Shown: one piece after another, positions 16,058 to 24,998 of the stretch
Layout of the letters: the number at the start of each line of letters is the position of its first letter
Position numbering within the stretch: the stretch's first letter is position 1
NCBI RefSeq assembly: GCF_014651535.1
Contig: NZ_BMXB01000010.1
Coordinates: forward strand, 62,001 to 126,000
DNA: 64,000 bases
Source of the DNA: Salinimicrobium marinum
GTDB taxonomy: Bacteria > Bacteroidota > Bacteroidia > Flavobacteriales > Flavobacteriaceae
Reading direction: 5' to 3'
The notes under the pieces: generated by a model
What the model was told of the DNA's origin: nothing
The model's input: only the letters and a program-made list of their open reading frames with translations
Databases searched by the model: none
Translations under genes and position numbers: made by a program

Positions 16058-16260
16058 CAACAGTTCACTGCAGATCTTAACCCTGCATTTGAGCACATAA
16101 AATGTTCCTTCCTCAACAGCACACGTTGCAGTAGTTGGTTTCTGCTGGGGTGGCTCCCAGATTTTTCAATACGCTACCAATAATCCTGAAATCTCTTCTG
16201 CACACGTTATTCAATGATGCAGCATGGAAGCGGTTACTTGACCTTTTGAATCGCCCATAA
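16058..16260 (+). pseudogene. Decayed dienelactone hydrolase gene fragment
   Basis: No intact gene lies between 15954 and 16310, but three pieces in different frames read like one alpha/beta hydrolase. 16058-16102: QQFTADLNPAFEHIK. 16119-16218: AHVAVVGFCWGGSQIFQYATNNPEIS, with the GFCWGG nucleophile-Cys motif of dienelactone hydrolases. 16213-16260: NDAAWKRLLDLLNRP and stop, like the family's C-terminal helix. The region between the nucleophile motif and the last helix (normally >100 residues with the Asp and His) is missing, so there is at least one frameshift and one large internal deletion. The N-terminal part of the family is also absent. I infer a gene remnant; nothing else is seen in this gap. 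Confidence 0.7.
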
Positions 16261-16310
16261 AGTAATGTTGTCTACCAGATCACCAGATTAAATCCCAATT
16301 ATATAAAATA

Positions 16311-17273
16311 TCACACTATCCCAATTTTCCGAGAATGGCCAATGGCCTTGGTGCTATCTTTGAAATAGCAGGTAGCCACCTTTAAATCCTCCATATTTGC
16401 CAGGGTTGCTTTTACTTTTTCCTTCTGCCGCTTTGCGGTCTGTCGTATGTAAACTGCTTTTATATTCTCGGGAAACATTTTACAAATTCGTTCATACAGG
16501 AAAGGATCCTGCTGGGAATCATCACCCAAAAGCACATACTCCAACTGGGGATAAAAAGAAACAATATCTTTTATTTTATGATACTTATGGTCGTGCCCTC
16601 CTCTACCTGTAAAAAGAAAATCTCCAATGCCAGTTTTAATATCCTTAAGTTTAATTATGGCTTTAGGAAGTCGATGCATCCGGGCAAACTGCAGGATAAA
16701 TTCATACAGGTTCCATTCACTACTGGATACATAGAAGAAGGAATTAAAGGTGCCTTCCTCCCGCCCTGCTTTACTTAGCGCCTGGTAGTGAGGTACCACA
16801 TCATCAAAAACAGTTCTATTATTAATGTTCTTGGTAAGGATGACATATAATTTCTTGAAAAGATTATTAGTATGGGACATTAAAAAGGTATCATCAATAT
16901 CTGATATTATTCCAAGTTTACTTTTAAAGGGTTTAAGCAACTCCCCTTGCTCAATAATTCCTATATCCCCCACCTTACATGAAACCGTATAGCTGTGCCA
17001 GCCACTGTCCAGATATTGATTAAAAGGAATAGCAAACCTGAAATATCCATCATCCAGGGTTTTAGTAGTTACTTCCAGGTCTTTGAAATTAAGGGTGACT
17101 TCAATATTTTGAATGGGGCTAATGGTAAACATTTTGATGACAGATTTTGCATGCCTGTAGCCTCTTCTGTCTACTTCATATTTATCTGGAGCCCATGATT
17201 TAAAAACGTGTCCAAATACAATTAATTCCTGATCGTTTACATAACCCCTGTACAACTTAAGGTCCAGCTTCAT
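16311..17273 (-). CDS. App1-family phosphatidate phosphatase-like protein (DUF2183)
   Basis: 320 aa with no signal peptide or membrane helix. The C-terminal half carries the HAD-type motif of the App1 family: GIISDIDDTFL with D125, D127, D128 and T129, followed by YVSSSEWNLYEFILQF and LGDDSQQDPFLYERIC. The N-terminal ~115 residues are a beta-rich domain common in bacterial members. Yeast App1 dephosphorylates phosphatidate to diacylglycerol; bacterial members are mostly untested. It is divergent (52-bp gap) from a diacylglycerol-kinase-family gene that would run the opposite reaction, so a role in lipid turnover is a reasonable inference. A 16-bp palindrome lies in the shared gap. Confidence 0.85.
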   Translation of the reverse strand: MKLDLKLYRGYVNDQELIVFGHVFKSWAPDKYEVDRRGYRHAKSVIKMFTISPIQNIEVTLNFKDLEVTTKTLDDGYFRFAIPFNQYLDSGWHSYTVSCKVGDIGIIEQGELLKPFKSKLGIISDIDDTFLMSHTNNLFKKLYVILTKNINNRTVFDDVVPHYQALSKAGREEGTFNSFFYVSSSEWNLYEFILQFARMHRLPKAIIKLKDIKTGIGDFLFTGRGGHDHKYHKIKDIVSFYPQLEYVLLGDDSQQDPFLYERICKMFPENIKAVYIRQTAKRQKEKVKATLANMEDLKVATCYFKDSTKAIGHSRKIGIV

Positions 17274-17308
17274 ATTTATATTTTTTTTACCATCATTCGT
17301 CTACAAAA

Positions 17309-17324
17309 TACCTAATTTTAGGTA
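17309..17324. promoter_or_regulatory. 16-bp palindrome in the App1 / lipid-kinase divergent gap
   Basis: TACCTAA (17309-17315), two T's, TTAGGTA (17318-17324): perfect 7-bp arms ending one base before the lipid-kinase ATG at 17326. The position suits an operator or a translation-blocking hairpin; no regulator gene is adjacent. If the true start is the second ATG at 17338, the palindrome lies in the leader. Confidence 0.45.
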
Positions 17325-17325
17325 C

Positions 17326-18246
17326 ATGCTAAAAAATATGAATATAAAATATAAAGTTCTGTTTGTGGTCAACCCCATTTCCGGAGGAATAGATAAATCA
17401 GTCATTGTTGAACACGTAAAAGAAAGGATGGCAGCTCGCAAAGGGGAGTTGCACATATACTATACGAATGGGAAAAATGATAAAGAAGAACTTACAGATG
17501 TTATAAAGGATTTCAAACCCCATCGGATCCTTATTGCCGGCGGGGATGGTTCCATTAAACTTGTTGCGGAAATTCTTAAGGACGACATTGTACCTATTGG
17601 ACTGATTCCGGCAGGCTCGGCAAACGGACTGGCTGAAAATCTCAACCTGCCTTCCACTACCGAAGAAATTGCTGATATTGCCCTGGGCGATAATTTTGTA
17701 GAGGTAGACTGTATAATGGTGAACAATGAATTGTGCCTTCATATAAGTGATATAGGTTTAAATGCTGCGCTTATTAAAAATTATGAAGAAGGCGACGTAA
17801 GAGGAAAGTTGGGCTACTTAATTCAATCTGTTCCTACTTTGATAAAAAGCGATTTCCCATTTAGGTTCAGCATCAGTATTAAAGGACAAACAATGGAACA
17901 TGAAGCAGTACTTGTTGCCATTGCAAATGCCAAAAAGTACGGTACAGGTTCCAGGATCAATCCCGATGGGGAGTTCAATGATGGAATATTTGAAATTCTT
18001 GTTTTTAAAAAGTTTGATATCCCTCAAATCCTAAAAACTTTTCAGGAGAATGCAGAATATGAAAAAGACTTCCTGGAGATCTTTCCTGCTTCAGAAGCTC
18101 ACATTAAATGCTACAAGAAAGTGCCTTTTCAAATTGACGGAGAATACAGAGGGGAAGTAGACTCCGTTAATGCCAAAATCACCTCTTATAAATTAAAGAT
18201 GGCTTGTCCCCCCGAATTTGCTCAAAATGCAGCAAAGTCGAGGTAA
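17326..18246 (+). CDS. Diacylglycerol kinase-family lipid kinase (YegS/BmrU type)
   Basis: 306-aa cytoplasmic lipid kinase of typical length. The N-terminal nucleotide-binding domain shows VVNPISGG and the family signature AGGDGSIKLVAEIL (G72-G73-D74-G75). The PIGLIPAGSANGLAENL segment and the C-terminal beta-sandwich (EVDCIMVNNELCLHISDIGLNA ... FQIDGE) fit the DAGK catalytic and accessory domains. Family members phosphorylate diacylglycerol or related lipids, sometimes sphingosine or ceramide. Divergence from the App1-type phosphatase suggests a kinase/phosphatase pair. An alternative start four codons later (17338) cannot be excluded. No terminator is evident downstream. Confidence 0.92.
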   Translation: MLKNMNIKYKVLFVVNPISGGIDKSVIVEHVKERMAARKGELHIYYTNGKNDKEELTDVIKDFKPHRILIAGGDGSIKLVAEILKDDIVPIGLIPAGSANGLAENLNLPSTTEEIADIALGDNFVEVDCIMVNNELCLHISDIGLNAALIKNYEEGDVRGKLGYLIQSVPTLIKSDFPFRFSISIKGQTMEHEAVLVAIANAKKYGTGSRINPDGEFNDGIFEILVFKKFDIPQILKTFQENAEYEKDFLEIFPASEAHIKCYKKVPFQIDGEYRGEVDSVNAKITSYKLKMACPPEFAQNAAKSR

Positions 18247-18367
18247 ACAAGTGGTTTTAATGCTTAATTAACAATAATTTAGGCTAAGATTAATTAAAAT
18301 GGGAGTGAGAATGAGTAATTTCAATCTGAATTAAAAACTAATTAATAATCAAAAAAAAAGAAAAATT

Positions 18368-18988
18368 ATGGCAGAAATTGGAATCGAAAAGAAAAAACCG
18401 ATTTGGCCTTGGATCATCTTAGTATTAGTTATTCTGGCAATCTTGTATTTCTTGTTTGCCGGGGGTAACGACGATATGGACGATATTGATGATACCAACA
18501 CCGAACAAGTAGAAGACACTACAACCTGGGACAATGAAATGCAGGATACCACCAGCGCCTGGGATAACAATGATACCCTGGGAGTTTCAGGATTTGTATC
18601 TCATGTTGGAGATAAAACCAGAATGGGTATAGATCATGAATATACCAATAATGCTCTAATCCGTCTTATGGACGCGGTAGAGTCTAAGGCAAGGGAAGAA
18701 AACGTCAATATTGATACAGAAATGCAGGAAATACGTCAACAGGCTAATGAGATAACTCAGGATCCTATGGCTACAGATCATGCAAATATCATTAAAGATG
18801 CAGGCGCTAAAATAGTAGATGCTTTGGAAAAAGTACAACAGGAAAATTACCCGGATCTTTCACAGGATGTAGAAGATCTTAGAAGCTCCTTGCAGGGAAT
18901 TGATCCTTCGGTACAAACTCTTGAGCAAAAGGACGACGTAAATTCATTTTTTGATAAGGCAGCAGATGTCCTTCAAAAAATGAGCTAA
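18368..18988 (+). CDS. Membrane-anchored acidic protein of unknown function
   Basis: 206 aa, not recognised as a named family. One membrane helix (about residues 11-32, PIWPWIILVLVILAILYFLF) follows a short basic cytoplasmic stretch. A very acidic linker rich in Asp/Thr/Trp follows (residues ~35-70: DDMDDIDDTN ... TTWDNEMQDTTSAWDNND). The remaining ~130 residues are amphipathic helices without Cys (VSHVGDKTRMGIDHEYTNNALIRLMDAVESKA...), perhaps a helical bundle outside the inner membrane. It lies 19 bp upstream of the PRC-barrel gene, followed by a shared terminator, so the two are probably co-transcribed and act in the same envelope stress process. No catalytic motif is visible. Confidence 0.85.
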   Translation: MAEIGIEKKKPIWPWIILVLVILAILYFLFAGGNDDMDDIDDTNTEQVEDTTTWDNEMQDTTSAWDNNDTLGVSGFVSHVGDKTRMGIDHEYTNNALIRLMDAVESKAREENVNIDTEMQEIRQQANEITQDPMATDHANIIKDAGAKIVDALEKVQQENYPDLSQDVEDLRSSLQGIDPSVQTLEQKDDVNSFFDKAADVLQKMS

Positions 18989-19007
18989 TCTTAAAAAATA
19001 AAAAATC

Positions 19008-19718
19008 ATGGCAGACAAGAAGAAAAATTTATATTATCTCAATGAACTCTCAGACTGGAAAGTTGACAGTGATGATCCAGATGTAAGAGGGTGGAAAGTT
19101 AAAGACAAAGACAACCGCGTGGTTGGAAAAGTCGATAACCTACTGGTAAGCAAGAGTAAAGAAAAAGTGGTTTACCTGGATGTCGAAGTCGATACTTCCA
19201 TTATTGAAGCCAATCATAAGCCCTATGGAAAATCTGCAAGCGCAGATGTTCACGAATTCGTGAATAAAGATGGCGAAAACCATCTTATTATTCCTATTGG
19301 ACATGCACGGCTGAATGAGGATGAGAAGTATGTATATACAGATAAAATTGATCACCAGACTTTTGCTGAAACCAAAAGGAAAGAAAGAGGTATCGATGTG
19401 GACCGTGACTATGAAGTAGTAGTTTTGGAATCATATAACAGAAACGATGGCAACCGGAATTATAACGAGCAAACAACCCGGACGGCCGACAGAGACCTGG
19501 AAAACAGATCTCAGACAACCGGAACCAGCGAACGCGAACGCAGACAGGTAGATCCTGCCACTGAAAGTGACCTGGATACCGGAAGGTCTGAAAGAACCAG
19601 GATTGCCAACGAAGGTGAAATTGGAAACAATAGAGCTTCGGAAGGAAGGTATCCTGATGATGACTCTCTTTACGAAGGAGAAGATTTTGATAGATCTAAT
19701 TATCGTAGAAGAAGTTAA
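19008..19718 (+). CDS. PRC-barrel domain-containing protein with disordered tail
   Basis: 236 aa. Residues ~8-125 form a PRC-barrel (LYYLNELSDWKVDSDDPDVRGWKVKDKDNRVVGKVDNLLVS), the domain of photosynthetic reaction-centre H subunits and of many small stress or RNA-metabolism proteins. The ~100-residue tail is low in hydrophobic residues and rich in Asn, Arg, Glu, Asp and Thr (e.g. ENRSQTTGTSERERRQVDPA) and is probably disordered. No signal peptide, hence cytoplasmic. It is the second gene of a pair with the acidic anchored protein. Similar proteins in other Bacteroidota sit among general-stress genes, so that role is inferred here. Confidence 0.9.
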   Translation: MADKKKNLYYLNELSDWKVDSDDPDVRGWKVKDKDNRVVGKVDNLLVSKSKEKVVYLDVEVDTSIIEANHKPYGKSASADVHEFVNKDGENHLIIPIGHARLNEDEKYVYTDKIDHQTFAETKRKERGIDVDRDYEVVVLESYNRNDGNRNYNEQTTRTADRDLENRSQTTGTSERERRQVDPATESDLDTGRSERTRIANEGEIGNNRASEGRYPDDDSLYEGEDFDRSNYRRRS

Positions 19719-19740
19719 TCCAGATCCAGTAATACATTTC

Positions 19741-19773
19741 AAAGAGGAACCTGATTCAGGTTCCTCTTTTTTT
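19741..19773 (+). terminator. Rho-independent terminator after the PRC-barrel gene
   Basis: Near-perfect hairpin AAAGAGGAACCTGA / TCAGGTTCCTCTTT (19741-19754 / 19756-19769) followed by T's to 19773. The inner pairs must open to form a loop, leaving a stem of about 12 bp. Confidence 0.9.
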
Positions 19774-20089
19774 ATACCCTTTTCAAAATTCACTATTTAT
19801 CTCTCCAAAAAGTCATTTGACGCTTCAATTTTCCATTAATAACTGCACCAGCAGTACTTATTTCCGTTAAGAAAGTCTTAAAAATCAGCTATTTCAGTGA
19901 TAATCTGAAATATTTTTCAACTGTTTCTCAACATTAAACGTAAAAACAACATTTTATATCAAAAATCCTGCTGCAGCTCCGTACCGGCGGGACTTTACAG
20001 CTTTTTTCTTTATTCAATATTGAACGATTAAAAGCAATATATTAGCAATAAAGCTAACTAAAAACAGAACATATCACAGCACTCAAATG
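19774..20089. other. Non-coding gap before SusC with short palindromes
   Basis: No convincing gene. The gap is AT-rich except for a GC-rich patch at ~19966-20000 (GCTGCAGC ... CCGTACCGGCGG) that could fold and is followed by CTTTTTTCTTT, so it could be the end of an unannotated small RNA. TTCAATATTGAA at 20013-20024 is a perfect 12-bp palindrome. Confidence 0.35.
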
Positions 20090-20129
20090 TTTTCGATTGA
20101 GGAATACGTATTTTCGAACTGTATTTTTT
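20090..20129 (+). promoter_or_regulatory. Probable SusC promoter with direct repeats and a palindrome
   Basis: TTG (20097-20099), 22 bases, then TATTTTTT (20122-20129), a 7-of-8 match to TAnnTTTG. TTTTCGA occurs at 20090-20096 and again at 20111-20117, spaced 21 bp (two helical turns). The spacer also holds the palindrome AATACGTATT (20103-20112). The arrangement suggests a regulator site overlapping the promoter; the regulator is unknown. Confidence 0.45.
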
Positions 20130-20180
20130 CATAAATTCGTTTACAAACATCTTATACAATCAATCACGAAAAATTAGTTT

Positions 20181-23100
20181 ATGAAACAACGACTACTTAA
20201 TTTCAGTCTGTTCATTCTGGCAGTCTTCTGTATGAGTTTTTCTCAGGCACAGACTGTCACCGGAACGGTAACTGATGGACAAATGCCTCTACCAGGTGTA
20301 AATATCCTGGTACAGGGAACAGCAAATGGTACCACAACAGATTTTGACGGAAGGTACACCCTGCAAGATGTCCCCGATGATGCCGTACTGGTGTATAGCT
20401 TTCTGGGATTTGCAGAACAGCAAATTCCGGTAAATGGAAGATCTACTATCAATGTAGTACTAGAAGAAGATGCTGCCGCGCTTAGTGAAGTAGTTGTGAT
20501 TGGCTATGGCTCTGTACAAAGAAGAGATGCCACCGGAGCCGTCTCAACAGTTTCTACTGAAGATTTTAACCGCGGGGTAGTAGGTTCTCCCGAAGAACTT
20601 ATTCAGGGAAGAACAGCAGGACTTCAGGTAACCACCACCAGTGGTGAACCGGGAAGTGGCGTAAATATAAGAATTAGGGGAACTACTTCTGTTCGCGGTG
20701 GAAATGATCCGCTCTTTGTGGTCGATGGCGTGCCTTTATCAGGAGATGATGTATCTGCCGGTGGATCAAATGCCGGTTTTGGAGACAGTTCTCCTAAAAA
20801 TCCGCTTAATTTCCTGAATCCACAGGATATAGAAAGCATGAGTGTACTTAAAGATGCTTCTGCTACGGCCATTTATGGTTCCAGAGGTGCTAACGGGGTC
20901 GTCATAATTACTACAAAATCAGGTCGTGGAGACCAGGCAAGACTTAATTACAGCACCAATCTTGGAGTAGCCACTCCTGCAAACCGATATGATCTCCTTA
21001 ATCGTGAGGAATGGCTGGAAGCATATGCAGGCACAGGTCAGGATCCCACTCCTATAGATTATGGAGCAGATACCGACTGGCAGGATGAAATTACAAGGAC
21101 AGCCTTTACTCAGGAACACAACCTTTCCTTTTCAGATTCTTACAACCAGGGGAATTACAGAATTTCTGCAGGGTATTCAGACCTTATGGGAATTGTTGAA
21201 AATTCCGCCATGGAAAGACTTACAGGGAGATTGAATATTAATCATCGATTATTTAACGATCGTTTAAACCTTGGTCTTCAAACCTCTATTTCAAGAGTGA
21301 ATGACGAGAGAGCTCCTATTACAAACAATGCCGGTTCTGAAGGAGACCTTTTAGGGGCTACTTATATGGCCACTCCTGTCACCCCGGCCGATCCCGATTT
21401 TTACGAAGGACAAATTAATCCAAATGGATTACTGAAGTACACGCTAGACGAAACGGAAACAGACAGATTCCTGATCAATTTCTCTACAGAATATGAAATT
21501 CTGGAGGGTTTTAGCGCCAGAGTAAATTTAGGATATGATAAATCAGAATCTTTCCGTGGGTTTGGGATTTCGGGAGATGTTCAGGGAATCCAGAGTGCCG
21601 TACCCGGGAATGGAAGGTCGCAGATTAATGAAATAGAAAGTACCAATCAGCTTTTGGAAGCCACACTTAATTATGAAAAGATGTTTGGGGACTCAAAAAT
21701 TGATGCTTTAGTAGGATACTCCTACCAGGAATTTGATCGCGAGGGTATCAACGTTACAGGATGGGGTTTTGAAAATATGGACATGGCTACCATGATAGAA
21801 GACCTGGACAATTCAAGACAAACCATTGAAGGAGCTATTCAGGGTTCTTATCAGCAGTATGGTTACGATCAGAACGGATTATTCGTCAACAGACTTTTTC
21901 CAGAGATCACTACAGATCAACCTTCGGCACCATCAGGCTTAAACGTAAATGCTGTAACAGGAGACAATTTTCATACTACTGATGAGCTGCAATCATTTTT
22001 TGGAAGGGTAAATTACACCCTTGCAGAAAAATATCTTTTCACTGCTACCTTGAGGGCTGACGGCTCTACAAGATTTGGAGGAAACAACCAGTACGGTTAT
22101 TTTCCTTCAGGTGCGTTCGCATGGCAAATGGGAGACGAAAATTTTGTTCCTGAAACTGTTTCAACCTTAAAGCTTAGATTAGGATATGGTGTCACAGGAA
22201 ACCAGGAAATCCCCTATAACCTTTACACTGCACGTGAAAGGTTTAGCGGCATAGGAATAAGTGATGCAGGTTTGGTTAATGTTCCCGGAACAGGCCAGGT
22301 TACCTTTAGAAATGAAGACCTGAAATGGGAAACTACCACCCAAACAAATATTGGACTTGATTTTGGATTTATGGAGGATCGTTTATCTGGTTCCTTAGAT
22401 GTTTATCATAAAAAAACTACAGATCTATTGTTCCAGACCTTTTCAGCCCAACCGGCTGCACAGGATTTTGTTTGGGAGAACCTGGACGCCAGTGTCATCA
22501 ACAAAGGAGTTGAATTCAGTTTAGATTACAATATTTTTCAGGAGGAAGATTTCTACTGGAATCTTGGATTTAATATTTCCTACAATGACAACATGGTTGA
22601 AGATTTCGAAGGTACGGTACAAACCGGGGCAATCAACGGGCAGGGTCTTACAAATGCCTATGCGCAGTTACTTGCAGGTGGCCAGCCTTTATTCTCTTAT
22701 TACCTGCGAGAGTTTGGAGGATTTGATGAAAACGGACAAACAATTTATCCAAATGGAGATGTTCAAACCTTTGTAGGCAAAAGTGCATTACCAACCACCA
22801 ACCTGGGGATCTCTACGCGTGTTGAATACCACAACTGGGATCTTTCGGCTTTCTTAACCGGTCAGTTTGGATTCTACGTATACAACAATACGGAAAATGC
22901 GTTTTTCACTGCGGGAGCTTTAAATTCCGGAGCTAACGTAACTGAAAATGTTGTCGGAAACGGCGAAGGAGTTGGAAACGCTCCCGATGTTTCTACCAGG
23001 TTCCTTGAAAAAGGTGATTTCTTAAGGCTGCAGAATGCCACTTTAGGTTATAATTTCTCTCTAAGTGAAGACAGCTTCTTAAATTCTTTAAGGCTAAGTC

Positions 23101-23258
23101 TTACCGGTCAAAACTTATTTTTGATCACCGATTACAGCGGATTAGATCCTGAAGTAAATACCGATAAATCTTTGAATGGGATTCCTACTGCCGGTATAGA
23201 ATACACCAGTTATCCAAGAGCAAGAACGGTCACTTTTGGATTGAACGTAACATTTTAA
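20181..23258 (+). CDS. SusC/RagA-family TonB-linked outer-membrane transporter
   Basis: 1025 aa, standard for SusC-type importers. Signal peptide residues 1-23 (cut after FSQA). Residues ~24-100 are the carboxypeptidase-regulatory-like N-terminal domain (VTGTVTDGQMPLPGVNILVQGT). The plug follows (~110-230: EVVVIGYGSVQRRDATGAVSTV, GGNDPLFVVDGVPL, MSVLKDASATAIYGSRGANGVVII, all family signatures), and then a long beta-barrel ending in VTFGLNVTF with a terminal Phe. It imports an oligomeric substrate, captured by the SusD partner 12 bp downstream and energised by TonB. The substrate is not evident; no polysaccharide-lyase or glycosidase gene lies in the immediate operon. Confidence 0.96.
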   Translation: MKQRLLNFSLFILAVFCMSFSQAQTVTGTVTDGQMPLPGVNILVQGTANGTTTDFDGRYTLQDVPDDAVLVYSFLGFAEQQIPVNGRSTINVVLEEDAAALSEVVVIGYGSVQRRDATGAVSTVSTEDFNRGVVGSPEELIQGRTAGLQVTTTSGEPGSGVNIRIRGTTSVRGGNDPLFVVDGVPLSGDDVSAGGSNAGFGDSSPKNPLNFLNPQDIESMSVLKDASATAIYGSRGANGVVIITTKSGRGDQARLNYSTNLGVATPANRYDLLNREEWLEAYAGTGQDPTPIDYGADTDWQDEITRTAFTQEHNLSFSDSYNQGNYRISAGYSDLMGIVENSAMERLTGRLNINHRLFNDRLNLGLQTSISRVNDERAPITNNAGSEGDLLGATYMATPVTPADPDFYEGQINPNGLLKYTLDETETDRFLINFSTEYEILEGFSARVNLGYDKSESFRGFGISGDVQGIQSAVPGNGRSQINEIESTNQLLEATLNYEKMFGDSKIDALVGYSYQEFDREGINVTGWGFENMDMATMIEDLDNSRQTIEGAIQGSYQQYGYDQNGLFVNRLFPEITTDQPSAPSGLNVNAVTGDNFHTTDELQSFFGRVNYTLAEKYLFTATLRADGSTRFGGNNQYGYFPSGAFAWQMGDENFVPETVSTLKLRLGYGVTGNQEIPYNLYTARERFSGIGISDAGLVNVPGTGQVTFRNEDLKWETTTQTNIGLDFGFMEDRLSGSLDVYHKKTTDLLFQTFSAQPAAQDFVWENLDASVINKGVEFSLDYNIFQEEDFYWNLGFNISYNDNMVEDFEGTVQTGAINGQGLTNAYAQLLAGGQPLFSYYLREFGGFDENGQTIYPNGDVQTFVGKSALPTTNLGISTRVEYHNWDLSAFLTGQFGFYVYNNTENAFFTAGALNSGANVTENVVGNGEGVGNAPDVSTRFLEKGDFLRLQNATLGYNFSLSEDSFLNSLRLSLTGQNLFLITDYSGLDPEVNTDKSLNGIPTAGIEYTSYPRARTVTFGLNVTF

Positions 23259-23270
23259 TAAAATTCCATT

Positions 23271-24872
23271 ATGAAATTAAATTATATAAAAACAACAATA
23301 TTGCTCGGGGCTGTAATAAGCTTTACAGCATGTACAGATCTTGAACTCGAGGAGACAGATTCGGTTTTCCGTGAAGATTCCGGGGAAGGTTTTTCCGGGG
23401 TAACAGATGTCCCCAGTGCATTGACCAATAACTACAATGCAATAAGAGACCAGTTGAACACGCAGGAAAATCTTTATGCGCTGCAGGAAGTAACCACCGA
23501 TGAAATGGTGGTCCCTACCAGGGGAACAGACTGGGGAGATAATGGATTATGGAGAAGTCTTCACCAGCATACCTGGGATGCTAATCACATGTTTTTGCTG
23601 AATAGCTGGAACAATAACAACCGAAATGTTTTTAATTTATCTGAAATAATCGCTCCGGAAAGTAATGCAAATCCGCAGCAACTGGCCGAAGCAAAATTCC
23701 TGAGAGCTTTCAGTATGTTCTGGGTAATGGATTTATTCGGGCAGGTGCCTTTTAGAGAAGTAAATGAAGGAGCCTCTGTAGATCCACGGGTCATGACCCG
23801 GCCTGAAGCATTTGATTTTGTCATGAAAGATCTTACTGAAGCTTTACCAGATTTGCCCAATGCCACCCCGGGGCCCGATGCCAATTTTGCCTCAAAAGCT
23901 GCAGCTCATTATTTGATAGCTAAAATGCACCTGAATAAACACATTTATTTAGGCAATGCAGAAGCTTCAGCCGAAGATATGAATCAGGTGATAGAACATG
24001 TTGATGCTATTGCAGAAGCCGGTTTTGGTCTGCAGAGCGGCTTCTTTGAAATTTTTGAACCGACAGTAGATATGGAAACCATCTGGTACACGAATACCGG
24101 GGTAGGTTCCAGGATCTGGAATGGATTACATTACAATCAGGGTGCTGTAGGACAGGATGCCGGAGGTTGGAATGGATTCTCTACCCTTGCAGAATTCTAT
24201 GACTTGTTTGAAGGCCCGGAAGATTCCAATCATCCAAATGTAGGACAGGAAGAACGCCGCGGTTTTGTTCCTCTGGAAGGGACTTCAGTAAGCGGTGCAG
24301 AAGGATTCTTTGAAGGGAATAATGATGAAGACGAAGATGGGCTGATTGATGGATCGGATATTGGGCTTGGCTTTTTATACGGGCAGCAGTATGAACTTGA
24401 CGGTTCTATGACTCCTAATCGTGCCGGAGATCCGCTTTTCTACACCAAGGAAATGCCAGGTTTGGTAGGAAATCCTGAAAACACAGGAATAAGAGTGCTA
24501 AAATATCACCCGTCAAACGGAGCTTATGCAGAACATATGGTCTTATTTCGATACGCAGATGCCCATCTTATGAAAGCAGAAGCTATTATGAGAGGTGGAA
24601 CATCTGGCGAATCTGCACTGGCCCTGGTAAATGAATTGAGGGAGTTGAGACAGGCCACTCCTCTTGCATCTTTGTCTGATCAGGACATGCTGGATGAACG
24701 TGGAAGGGAATTATACAATGAAATGTGGAGAAGACAGGATCTAATCAGGTTCGGACAGTTTACAGACGAATGGGAATTCAAACCAGAATCTGAAGCTTTC
24801 CGTGTGCTCTATCCTATTCCAACCACTGCATTGACTTCTAACCCTAACCTAATGCAAAACGAAGGGTACTAA
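23271..24872 (+). CDS. SusD/RagB-family substrate-binding outer-membrane lipoprotein
   Basis: 533-aa lipoprotein; signal with lipobox ...ISFTAC, C21. The family pattern is visible: N-terminal helical TPR-like part with LREFRALR-type segment AEAKFLRAFSMFWVMDLFGQVPF, RPEAFDFVMKDLTEALPDLP, and the C-terminal NELRELRQATPL ... LDERGRELYNEMWRRQDLIRFGQF, nearly diagnostic for SusD proteins. It forms the lid on the SusC barrel and binds substrate at the cell surface. It is co-transcribed with SusC and ends at its own terminator, so the downstream operon of VCBS proteins needs readthrough or its own promoter. Confidence 0.96.
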   Translation: MKLNYIKTTILLGAVISFTACTDLELEETDSVFREDSGEGFSGVTDVPSALTNNYNAIRDQLNTQENLYALQEVTTDEMVVPTRGTDWGDNGLWRSLHQHTWDANHMFLLNSWNNNNRNVFNLSEIIAPESNANPQQLAEAKFLRAFSMFWVMDLFGQVPFREVNEGASVDPRVMTRPEAFDFVMKDLTEALPDLPNATPGPDANFASKAAAHYLIAKMHLNKHIYLGNAEASAEDMNQVIEHVDAIAEAGFGLQSGFFEIFEPTVDMETIWYTNTGVGSRIWNGLHYNQGAVGQDAGGWNGFSTLAEFYDLFEGPEDSNHPNVGQEERRGFVPLEGTSVSGAEGFFEGNNDEDEDGLIDGSDIGLGFLYGQQYELDGSMTPNRAGDPLFYTKEMPGLVGNPENTGIRVLKYHPSNGAYAEHMVLFRYADAHLMKAEAIMRGGTSGESALALVNELRELRQATPLASLSDQDMLDERGRELYNEMWRRQDLIRFGQFTDEWEFKPESEAFRVLYPIPTTALTSNPNLMQNEGY

Positions 24873-24890
24873 AATTTATTAATTTCATGA

Positions 24891-24930
24891 AAGAGGCTTA
24901 AGAAAAATTCTATTCTTAAGTCTCTTTTTT
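24891..24930 (+). terminator. Rho-independent terminator after SusD
   Basis: 14-bp stem AAGAGGCTTAAGAA (24891-24904) / TTCTTAAGTCTCTT (24913-24926) with one G-U pair and an 8-nt loop, followed by T's to 24930. It separates the SusCD pair from the four-gene operon that follows. Confidence 0.85.
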
Positions 24931-24998
24931 ATACCCCCAATCTGCATAATTTCTTTTAAATTGTGAAAGAAATCCTAAAAGTGATTTATTCTAATTCT

